5,780 bases of DNA from Opitutia bacterium. Its GTDB lineage: Bacteria > Verrucomicrobiota > Verrucomicrobiia > Opitutales > Seribacteraceae. The notes under the pieces are model-generated. The model was not told where the DNA came from, searched no databases, and saw only the letters and a list, made by a program, of their open reading frames with translations. The position numbers were made by a program, and so were the translations under genes. The stretch lies in assembly GCA_002692605.1 (NCBI GenBank), contig NZLE01000144.1, positions 1 to 5,780 of the forward strand, in the 5' to 3' direction. The stretch's first letter is position 1. Each line of letters opens with the position of its first letter. Shown here piece by piece: positions 1 to 5,480 of this stretch.

Positions 1-456
1 GACAGTTGGGTCGCCGCCATTTTCACGATGGGAGAAGGCTATCACAATTATCATCATGAATTCGAATGGGACTACCGCAATGGTGTGAAACCTTGGCAAC
101 TCGATCCGTCGAAATGGATTATTTGGACACTTTCCAAGTTCGGATTGGCTTATGATTTGAGAAGGGTGCCCCGTGAGAAAATCCTCTTGGCCGAAACCAG
201 GGAAACCGAACGCAAGCTGAACGATCAAATTTCCCTTTTTCAGGATTCCATTGCCGAGTCAGCCAATGAACTCATGGAACAAGCCCTTTCTTCCCTCGAA
301 GATGCGAGCCAGAGACTCAGAGAAATTTGCAACGAACTGCAAACCGCCGCTCAGGAAAGAATCAAACTCTCCAAAGCGAAGATCAATGAGTTGAGGATGG
401 AAGTTCGAGCCCTGATGTCGGAAATCGAATCCAGCGGCAAACTGGCGCTCGCCTAA
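1..456 (+). CDS. Acyl-CoA / stearoyl-type fatty acid desaturase, C-terminal part (5' end outside window)
   Basis: The reading frame is open from base 1, giving 151 residues with no start in the window. Residues 11-19 (GEGYHNYHH) are the third histidine box of membrane-bound acyl-CoA delta-9 desaturases, which helps bind the di-iron centre. The following FEWDYRNG and the tryptophan-rich KPWQLDPSKWIIW segment are also typical of the family, as is the final LRRVPREKI. Such enzymes introduce a cis double bond into fatty acyl chains at the cytoplasmic membrane, using O2 and an electron donor. The first two histidine boxes and the membrane helices must lie upstream. After about residue 62 the protein continues for some 88 residues that look helical and coiled-coil-like, rich in E, K, Q, L and A. 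The internal ATG at 28 would split the catalytic core, so it is not the true start. Family assignment is firm; the exact acyl substrate is not known. Confidence 0.93.
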   Translation, partial: DSWVAAIFTMGEGYHNYHHEFEWDYRNGVKPWQLDPSKWIIWTLSKFGLAYDLRRVPREKILLAETRETERKLNDQISLFQDSIAESANELMEQALSSLEDASQRLREICNELQTAAQERIKLSKAKINELRMEVRALMSEIESSGKLALA

Positions 457-479
457 TTCCGATTCCGAGGCACAAACCT

Positions 480-505
480 GACTCGACGAGATTCTCGGAC
501 GAGTC
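480..505. terminator. Hairpin between convergent stop codons, likely bidirectional terminator
   Basis: GACTCG at 480-485 pairs with CGAGTC at 500-505. Inside it CGAG at 487-490 pairs with CTCG at 494-497 around an ATT loop, leaving a 1/2-base internal bulge. The hairpin fills the middle of the 52-bp gap between the desaturase stop (456) and the transporter stop (509). On the plus strand it is followed by a moderately T-rich stretch (GAATTAGCTTTCCTTT), not a clean U-tract. Position is the strongest argument; intrinsic termination is inferred. Confidence 0.5.
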
Positions 506-508
506 GAA

Positions 509-1762
509 TTAGCTTTCCTTTCCTCTGAAGGTGAGTGCGAAGACAAGCATCACGACTCCGGCCAAAGCCGCCGGGAAGTACCAGACCATTGGCCAATTCA
601 TCACTCCCTCCGCGGATTGAATTCCATTCCACCATCCGTTCAGGATACCACCTATGAACATGCCCACGCCTAAGGTAACGAAGGCAATGAAACCCTGGGC
701 GCTGGAACGGACTTCATCCGGAGCGACCTTGTCGACGTAAAGCTGTCCCGTGACAAAGAAGAAATCATAACAGATTCCATGAAGCAGAACGCCCAGGTAA
801 AGCAACGCATGAGTCTGGGCATCCGCTTGGGCAAAGAGAGCATACCGTAAGACCCAACAGGCCATACCGATAAGGAGCATCCTCTTGACCCCAAGTCTGC
901 GGAAAAACCAGGGAACCAACAACAGGAAGAAAATTTCCGAAAACTGTCCGAGAGTCAAAACCCCCTCCGAATTGGCCACGCCCATTTCCTTGAGAAATCC
1001 GTTGGCCGACTGGAAGTAAAAGGACAAGGGAATGCAAAGCAACAGGGAGCAGACGATGAAGATGGAAAAGGAGAGATCCTTCATCAGGGCCAATGCCCGT
1101 AAACCGAGCACGTCTCCCATGGAGACTTTTTGCCCTTTGAGCTTCGGCGGAGTGTTGGGAAGACTGAAGGAATAGACTCCCAAGGCGAATGAAACGTAGG
1201 CTCCGATTTCAAAAGTCAGGGAGGTGACCGCAATGGAGCTCCATTCCGCCGGGGGATTCTCGCCACCGAGGAAAGCCGGCCAAATCAGTTGATAGGCGCC
1301 CTGATCGAAAAAACTGCTTCCAACCAGAATGCCGGATGCGATCCAGCCAATCGTTCCCAAGGTTCGAATCGGAGGAAATTGCCTTTGCGGATCCTCCATG
1401 TTCTGAAAGCAAAGGGAATTCGAGAGGGCCAAGGTGGGCATATAACAAATCAGGTGAAAGAGCAGGTAGGGATAAAACGAGGTCCAATCCTGAGCCTGCC
1501 CCGCCAAAAGCAAAGCCACTCCGCCGAGAAGATGGAGGAAACCATAAACCTTTTGAGTGGCAAAGTATCGGTCCGCAATCATGCCTACGATGAAGGGTGA
1601 GATCATCGCCGCCACTCCGGTGGCCGCATAGGCCGTACCTCGGAGCGTTGCCTCAATCTCAAGGGTACCCAAAAAGGTCCACATGGGAACGTACCACACA
1701 CCCCAGATGAAAAACTGGAGAAACATCATCGGGCAGAAGCGAAGGGCTGGAGAAGGATTCAT
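509..1762 (-). CDS. Nucleoside:H+ symporter family MFS transporter (NupG/XapB-like)
   Basis: This is a 417-residue, highly hydrophobic protein consistent with 12 transmembrane helices, essentially the length of E. coli NupG (418). Several stretches match the nucleoside:H+ symporter family as I recall it: an N-terminal LQFFIWGVWYVPMW segment, FPPIRTLGTIGWI in the middle, WVLRYALFA, and HGICYDFFFVTGQLYVDK followed by RSSAQGF and a glycine-rich GVGMFIGGILNG. The expected role is proton-driven import of nucleosides across the inner membrane. Substrate range is not readable here, and relatives in this bacterial group could carry other compounds. I chose the ATG at 1762. A TTG at 1774 in the same frame adds only MTII and has no better ribosome binding site. 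The gene is convergent with the desaturase and divergent from the HD hydrolase, so it is probably monocistronic. Confidence 0.88.
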   Translation of the reverse strand: MNPSPALRFCPMMFLQFFIWGVWYVPMWTFLGTLEIEATLRGTAYAATGVAAMISPFIVGMIADRYFATQKVYGFLHLLGGVALLLAGQAQDWTSFYPYLLFHLICYMPTLALSNSLCFQNMEDPQRQFPPIRTLGTIGWIASGILVGSSFFDQGAYQLIWPAFLGGENPPAEWSSIAVTSLTFEIGAYVSFALGVYSFSLPNTPPKLKGQKVSMGDVLGLRALALMKDLSFSIFIVCSLLLCIPLSFYFQSANGFLKEMGVANSEGVLTLGQFSEIFFLLLVPWFFRRLGVKRMLLIGMACWVLRYALFAQADAQTHALLYLGVLLHGICYDFFFVTGQLYVDKVAPDEVRSSAQGFIAFVTLGVGMFIGGILNGWWNGIQSAEGVMNWPMVWYFPAALAGVVMLVFALTFRGKES

Positions 1763-1774
1763 AATTATCGTCAA

Positions 1775-1928
1775 TCGTAGCGGTTTGATTCGTGGGCAAG
1801 CAACTCATAAATCCGAATCCGATTCGCATCCTTTTGTTCGCTGAGTGTTTTTCCAAGGGACCGGGGATTGCTGATTGCCCTTCTATCCGCGCCTTTGTTT
1901 CATAAGTTCGCCCCCCTTAATTAGAACC
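1775..1928. promoter_or_regulatory. Divergent intergenic region (transporter / HD hydrolase)
   Basis: About 166 bp separate the chosen ATG codons of the two divergent genes and must contain both promoters. For the transporter (minus strand) a weak candidate is TTGCTT, an 18-bp spacer, then TACGAT a few bases before the ATG. For the HD gene no convincing -35/-10 pair stands out, and the ATG at 1929 is preceded by CCCCCCTTAATTAGAACC, with no Shine-Dalgarno sequence. The region also holds the dyad described separately. Confidence 0.4.
1811..1829. promoter_or_regulatory. 19-bp dyad, candidate operator
   Basis: CGAATC (1814-1819) and GATTCG (1821-1826) form a perfect inverted repeat around a single C. 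It extends outward, past one mismatched pair, to AT...AT at 1811-1812 and 1828-1829, so 8 of 9 positions are symmetric. A second GATTCG half-site lies at 1787-1792, 34 bp away and nearer the transporter start. Size, symmetry and position between divergent genes suit a dimeric regulator, but no regulator gene is present in the window. Confidence 0.35.
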
Positions 1929-2771
1929 ATGCTCAATATCCAAGCCCTCAAGATCAATCCGTTTAGGGAATACCTGGTCAAAAGCTTCGAACGCACCTTC
2001 GGAACCAACGATCAGGAAATCCTTAACTTTTTGCGGACCGCCACCTCCATTTCGCTGGAAAACATTGCCAATGGGGACATGCTCTACCACAACGTCGATC
2101 ACACCATCATGGTGGCCTCCGTGGGGTCCGAAATCATTCGGGGCAAACATTTGTACGAAGGGGGCTTTTGCGCAGAGGAGGGACTTGCCTTCCTCCTTGC
2201 CCTGCTATGCCACGACGTCGGATACGTTAAGGGAGTCTGCCGTAAAGACGACCTCAAGTCGAATCTCTTCGAGGATGGAAAAGGCAAACAGGTCAAAGTG
2301 TCTCCCACCGGCACCTGCGCCCTTCTCTCCCCCTTCCACTTTCGACGCAGCCAGGTTTTTGTTCGTGAACACTTCTATCACCAGAACCTGGTTGACCTTG
2401 AACTGGTTTGCTCGTGCATCGAACGGACTCAATTCCCCGTACCTCGGGGAAAACGACATCAGAGAACTTCAGATCTGCCCGGATTGACCCGCGCGGCCGA
2501 CCTCATCGGGCAACTCGGAGACCCGGAATACCTTCGGAAAATACCCGCCCTCTTCTATGAATTCGAGGAACTCGAGATGACCGAGGAGATGGGCTATTGC
2601 ACACCCGGAGAATTACGCAACGGTTATGCGCCGTTCTTTTGGGAGGAAGTGCATGGATACATAGAGGATGCCATGAGACTTCTGCAAATCACTCAGGAAG
2701 GCAAGGAATGGATCAGTCGCCTGCACTCGCATATCTTCGAATGCGAACATTACCTTAGAAAGAAAAAATAA
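1929..2771 (+). CDS. HD-domain metal-dependent phosphohydrolase (cyclic-nucleotide-phosphodiesterase-like metal site)
   Basis: A 280-residue soluble protein. Residues 53-58 (YHNVDH) followed by HTIMVA, then CHDVGY at 94-99 and D191 in LTRAADLIG, provide the H...HD...D metal ligands of the HD superfamily. The YHNxxH form resembles the signature of class I cyclic nucleotide phosphodiesterases more than that of GTP-type HD hydrolases. The protein is therefore likely a cytoplasmic phosphomonoesterase or phosphodiesterase with one or two metal ions, but the substrate is unknown. A cysteine-containing insert (about 101-135) and a C-terminal helical part (about 205-275) flank the core. I chose the ATG at 1929. 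An upstream TTG at 1875 would add 18 residues that look like translated leader (MPFYPRLCF...) and not like domain sequence. The gene ends 7 bp from the convergent YwqK-like gene and seems to stand alone. Confidence 0.82.
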   Translation: MLNIQALKINPFREYLVKSFERTFGTNDQEILNFLRTATSISLENIANGDMLYHNVDHTIMVASVGSEIIRGKHLYEGGFCAEEGLAFLLALLCHDVGYVKGVCRKDDLKSNLFEDGKGKQVKVSPTGTCALLSPFHFRRSQVFVREHFYHQNLVDLELVCSCIERTQFPVPRGKRHQRTSDLPGLTRAADLIGQLGDPEYLRKIPALFYEFEELEMTEEMGYCTPGELRNGYAPFFWEEVHGYIEDAMRLLQITQEGKEWISRLHSHIFECEHYLRKKK

Positions 2772-2778
2772 TTCAAGG

Positions 2779-3366
2779 TTAGGGGCGTCTCCAATGCGTC
2801 ATTACGCCTTCTTTGAAGGAGATGCGCAACCAATCCGTCCCGTCCTCCTTGTATTTGACCATCATGCCGTTGCCAGCCTTCACATCGGTCATGGAACACT
2901 GTTCGCCATTGGGTTTCCAGACAATGGCGGAATTCATGTAGCCGCCCATGTAAAATATTTCGTCTCTCTGCTGCCCGTTCTCATACCAATGAGTCCAAAT
3001 TCCGACCATTTTGCCGTCCAGATGGTTACCAGTTCTTCTCCATTGCCCGTTCTCGTACCATACGGTCAAAAGCCCGTCGTGTTTGCCGTACTTGTAATTT
3101 ATTTCCGACAGTTTCTGCCCGCTCTGGTACCAATGAGCCTTGAGCCCGTGCCGTTTGCCATCTTTGTAGCTTATTTCAGTTTTCTTCTGCCCATCAGGCC
3201 AGTAACTAACCTCTTTTCCAGTAAAAGGAACTTTATGGTCCGAAAGGTAGTAAAGTTGGTTACCGTCCTCACCCCGTTTCTGGAGTTTGTCGAAGCTTAC
3301 CACCTGAGGTTCTTCGCCTAGAAGCGAAAGTGAGGTAACGAAGAAGATCGCGATTACTTTTTTCAT
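2779..3366 (-). CDS. Secreted YwqK-family / MORN_2 repeat protein
   Basis: 195 residues. The start MKKVIAIFFVTSLSLLGEE is a short Sec-type signal peptide, with cleavage likely near residue 17, so the product should act in the periplasm or outside. From about residue 47 it consists of repeats of roughly 23-24 residues with the pattern W-Y-x-x-G-Q-(8)-Y-x-x-G-K-x-x-G, for example SYWPDGQ (54-60), HWYQSGQ (78-84), VWYENGQ (102-108) and HWYENGQ (126-132), plus more degenerate copies to the end. This is the MORN_2 repeat of proteins often labelled YwqK-family antitoxin. That label comes from one context and does not establish an antitoxin role. The repeats form beta-hairpins probably used for binding. 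ATG 3366 is followed directly by the signal peptide, which fixes the start. No Shine-Dalgarno sequence precedes it. A decayed relative lies at 4275-4630. Confidence 0.88.
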   Translation of the reverse strand: MKKVIAIFFVTSLSLLGEEPQVVSFDKLQKRGEDGNQLYYLSDHKVPFTGKEVSYWPDGQKKTEISYKDGKRHGLKAHWYQSGQKLSEINYKYGKHDGLLTVWYENGQWRRTGNHLDGKMVGIWTHWYENGQQRDEIFYMGGYMNSAIVWKPNGEQCSMTDVKAGNGMMVKYKEDGTDWLRISFKEGVMTHWRRP

Positions 3367-3541
3367 GATAAGTTAGTTGTTTTGAATTTCGGAAAAAATG
3401 TTTATATGTTGTTTTTCGATCTAAACTATACTTTGGATTCAAAAACTTTACTTTAATATTTTCAACCTCTTCCCACCCAACCACTTTCTCCGCGCATCTT
3501 AAATATAGGACTGCAGACTCTCGATCAATTAGCATACCCGA
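3367..3541. promoter_or_regulatory. AT-rich divergent promoter region (YwqK-like / SNase genes)
   Basis: This 175-bp gap is clearly more AT-rich than the flanking genes and must serve both. On the minus strand TATAAA (3406-3401) lies about 35 bp upstream of the YwqK-like ATG and is a plausible -10 box. On the plus strand TTGGAT (3433-3438) and TAATAT (3454-3459) are separated by 15 bp, a short but possible spacing. They lie about 80 bp before the nuclease ATG, which would leave a long leader. AATATA around 3502-3507 is an alternative closer -10. Assignments are by eye. Confidence 0.4.
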
Positions 3542-4273
3542 ATGCAAATCTACGTTCACCTTGGCGGGAACAACTACGGTCCATACTCGATCGAGCAGGT
3601 TCGTCAGTACGTTAAAACGGGTAACTTTACGGTCAATCAGCAAGCCTGCCATGATGGCAGGAATTGGGTCAGGATAAGCGATTTGCCCGGATACGCGGTG
3701 GCGAAGAAACCGAAGCCGCAGCCCAAGCCAGCTCCGAAGGTTACAAGCCAACCGATTTCCAAGAACAAGCAAAAGATGAGGGCAAAGAAACTCTTCATCG
3801 TGAGTCTTTGCGTAATCGTCTTTCTCGCGCTCATCGGATTATCGATTGTGGGAGTCGGATACTATCTTTTGGACGAAGGGGGAACACCTGCGGTCACCAA
3901 GGAAGACATTTTCACGCTCTCCTCCCATCAGATTGTCGAAGTGTACGATGGGGATACCTTCAAGATCGATCTGCCCGGCATGCATGCCCTATTCGGAGAT
4001 AACCTTTCCATCAGAGTGCTTGGCATCGATACGCCCGAAATGAAAGGTACGAGCGATCAGATTAAGGCATTGGCTATCCAGGCTCGTGAGATAACCGAAA
4101 AGGCGCTTCTAGGGGGGACGAAGATCGAATTACGCAATGCTGAGCGTGGCAAATATTTCCGCGTGGTTGCGGAGGTGTGGATCGATGGGGAGTCCCTTGC
4201 CGATACGCTCAAGGCAAAGGGGCTGGCAAAGGACTATGATGGGGAGGGTCCGAGACCGGAGTGGGGAGGGTGA
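3542..4273 (+). CDS. Membrane-anchored staphylococcal-nuclease-like protein with N-terminal GYF_2 domain
   Basis: 243 residues in three parts. Residues 1-52 form a GYF_2/DUF4339 domain (IYVHLGG, YGPYS at 12-16, HDGRNWVRISDLPGY at 37-51), a likely peptide-binding module. A Lys/Pro linker (55-83) ending in basic residues leads to one transmembrane helix (about 84-109). Residues 120-235 are an SNase/thermonuclease domain. The catalytic residues are recognisable: DGDT with D136 and D138, R158 and D163 in IRVLGIDTPE, E166, and R207 in KYFRVVAEV, corresponding to D19/D21, R35, D40, E43 and R87 of staphylococcal nuclease. Calcium-dependent DNA/RNA cleavage is therefore plausible. Positive charge before the helix predicts GYF_2 inside the cell and the nuclease on the periplasmic side. 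The start at ATG 3542 gives the canonical GYF_2 N-terminus; no Shine-Dalgarno sequence is seen. The gene stands between an intact and a decayed YwqK-like gene on the opposite strand. Confidence 0.9.
   Translation: MQIYVHLGGNNYGPYSIEQVRQYVKTGNFTVNQQACHDGRNWVRISDLPGYAVAKKPKPQPKPAPKVTSQPISKNKQKMRAKKLFIVSLCVIVFLALIGLSIVGVGYYLLDEGGTPAVTKEDIFTLSSHQIVEVYDGDTFKIDLPGMHALFGDNLSIRVLGIDTPEMKGTSDQIKALAIQAREITEKALLGGTKIELRNAERGKYFRVVAEVWIDGESLADTLKAKGLAKDYDGEGPRPEWGG
4240..4271 (+). repeat. 10-bp G-rich direct repeat at the end of the nuclease gene
   Basis: TGGGGAGGGT occurs at 4240-4249 and again at 4262-4271, 22 bp apart. The copies are read in different frames (DGEG and WGG), so protein repetition does not explain them. 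The second copy overlaps the stop codon. A related G-rich sequence occurs on the minus strand at 4646-4632. Confidence 0.6.
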
Positions 4274-4274
4274 G

Positions 4275-4630
4275 TTTTCAAATTTTTCATCAAATTGATT
4301 TCGCTTGGATTCTTGACGGACTTTTAAATTATCCACAACGACTCGACCTAAGATATTTAACACAACCGATTTTTTTACCTTCCTTACAGTTTTCTTCACC
4401 CCTTTTCTACCCGCTCTCTTACCAATCAATAAATGGTCCGTCCTTCCTTCCGCTTTTGTAATATCTTACTGACCGCTTCTGTGCGTTGTCGAACCAATCT
4501 TCAGCTCGTCCAGTAAATGGAATTTTTCATCGAGGACGGAAGCAATTCCGTTTCTATCCTAAACCTTTGAACAGTCGACGGCATCTTTACCACAACTTGC
4601 AATAATCAGTACGAAAAAAATTGCCTTCAT
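4275..4630 (-). pseudogene. Decayed YwqK-family / MORN_2 lipoprotein gene
   Basis: Translating the minus strand from ATG 4630 gives MKAIFFVLIIASCGKD, a signal peptide with a lipobox-like IASC, then a TAG at 4561-4559 where the intact neighbour has KLQ (here KV-stop-DRNG). The frame then shifts in the A-run read at 4527-4523; restoring one A gives DEKIPFTGRAEDWFDNAQKR, parallel to HKVPFTGKEVSYWPDGQKK of the gene at 2779-3366. It continues VRYYKSGRKDGPFIDW, a TAA (4421-4419) where Y is expected, ESG, a TAG (4409-4407) where Q is expected, and KRGEENCKEGKKIG ending at 4365. This is the repeat pattern W-Y-x-S-G-Q...K-E-G-K-x-x-G with point mutations. Past 4365 homology fades; QESKRNQFDEKF in another frame (to about 4275) may be its tail. 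It was probably a surface lipoprotein and is now inactive. GGAGG at 4646-4642 could be its old ribosome binding site. Confidence 0.78.
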
Positions 4631-4715
4631 TCCCCCCACCCCCTCCGCATTCCTGCGTCAAGAATTGGCTAGCGAGTGGCTCGACGAGGAGATTATTGGG
4701 TAAACCCGCTTGCAT
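4631..4715. other. Short intergenic stretch with a C/G-homopolymer tract
   Basis: Between the pseudogene start and the stop of the zinc-ribbon gene lies CCCCCCACCCCCTCC (4632-4646), G-rich on the minus strand. After it come a small CGAG-TGG-CTCG hairpin (about 4673-4683) and GGGT-AA-ACCC (4698-4707). The last could weakly terminate the zinc-ribbon gene, which ends at 4716, but no U-tract follows. No gene or promoter is convincing here. Confidence 0.35.
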
Positions 4716-5459
4716 TTAAGCCTGCTTGTCGGGAAATATTTTAATTGGCTCAGAAATTTCCTTGCTCCCGCAGGATGGGCAGGTTCTTTTGCTCTGTGGC
4801 AATTTTGTATTATACCGCAGTTCCGATCCACAATCGTAGCAAGTCAAATACGGGCGATTCCAAAAGGGAACTTGCAAGTTCTCTTTGTATTCGGCGATAC
4901 TCATTCCCTTGCCGTTTTTGATTAATTCCAATCGCTCTTTCACTGAGGTGGTATCCCGTAGTTTTTTGAACATCTCAATCACTCTTGCGGCCGTGTAAAA
5001 AGCCATGTGATCCTTTACGAAACGCCCTCCCCATTGGGAAAAATCGATTGTGTGAGTATGCTCGTCTTGGTCAGAGCCCTTTGTTTCGTGGTAGATGACG
5101 TCCGTTTCCACCACTACTTCACCATGTCCGCTTGAACTGCTATGACTGGAAGTATGTGTCTTTGTGTACAACTCGCCCAAATCGCGCCAATCGATTTTGA
5201 TTGAACCAAAGCCCTCGCCCAAATGGACCCCTACGGATGTGATTACGATATTTTCGCTATCAGAAAGATCCTTGAAAATATACTTTCCCAAAAGCGCCAG
5301 AAAGAGTAAGCCATAAAAAACTGCACCGACCAAATAGGCTGGAGGACCCACAAGGCCAGTCACGAGCCAGGCGACCGGTAAAACAAACAGCATGCAACCA
5401 GTGATTTTGCGAGAATATCTCTTTTCGAGAATAATCTTCGTATCTTCGTCCTCATGCAT
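4716..5459 (-). CDS. Membrane protein with PH-like middle region and C-terminal zinc ribbon, unknown function
   Basis: 247 residues; I do not recognise a named family for the whole protein. After a charged N-terminus (1-19), two hydrophobic segments (about 21-38 and 40-60) form a transmembrane hairpin. Residues 66-165 read like a bacterial PH-like domain: IVITSVGVHLGEGFGSIKIDWRDLGELY, with a Ser/His-rich loop (102-113), beta-rich VVVETDVIYHETKGS and a helix ending in EMFKKLRD. Residues 205-231 contain CYDC (207, 210) and CPSC (227, 230), a four-cysteine zinc ribbon. Both large regions probably face the cytoplasm. A sensing or scaffolding role is possible, but nothing shows an enzyme. The start ATG 5459 lies 21 bp after the stop of the Sel1-repeat gene on the same strand, so the two are likely co-transcribed. 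No Shine-Dalgarno sequence precedes it. Confidence 0.75.
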   Translation of the reverse strand: MHEDEDTKIILEKRYSRKITGCMLFVLPVAWLVTGLVGPPAYLVGAVFYGLLFLALLGKYIFKDLSDSENIVITSVGVHLGEGFGSIKIDWRDLGELYTKTHTSSHSSSSGHGEVVVETDVIYHETKGSDQDEHTHTIDFSQWGGRFVKDHMAFYTAARVIEMFKKLRDTTSVKERLELIKNGKGMSIAEYKENLQVPFWNRPYLTCYDCGSELRYNTKLPQSKRTCPSCGSKEISEPIKIFPDKQA

Positions 5460-5480
5460 CGGGTTTGAGCCAGAGGAGGG

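Noticed and set aside
1289..1600. Plus-strand open frames opposite the transporter gene
   Set aside because: They fall wholly within a strongly conserved transporter coding sequence and have low-complexity, non-protein-like translations.
1875..1928. Upstream TTG start extending the HD protein by 18 residues
   Set aside because: The extension is not domain-like, the TTG has no ribosome binding site, and the ATG at 1929 gives a natural N-terminus.
2794..3321. Long open frame (175 codons) on the plus strand opposite the YwqK-like gene
   Set aside because: It is a shadow of the repetitive YwqK codons. The translation has no recognisable domain, while the minus frame has a signal peptide and clear repeats.
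3269..3772. 167-codon minus-strand open frame across the divergent promoter region
   Set aside because: It overlaps the starts of two well-supported divergent genes and has no domain-like sequence.
4130..4429. 99-codon minus-strand open frame across the nuclease 3' end and the gap
   Set aside because: It runs in the wrong frame through the YwqK pseudogene and antisense to the SNase C-terminus; the basic-rich translation is an artefact.
4651..4700. Possible gene remnant reading QELASEWLDEEIIG on the plus strand
   Set aside because: It is too short and matches no family I can recognise; it could be chance coding-like sequence.
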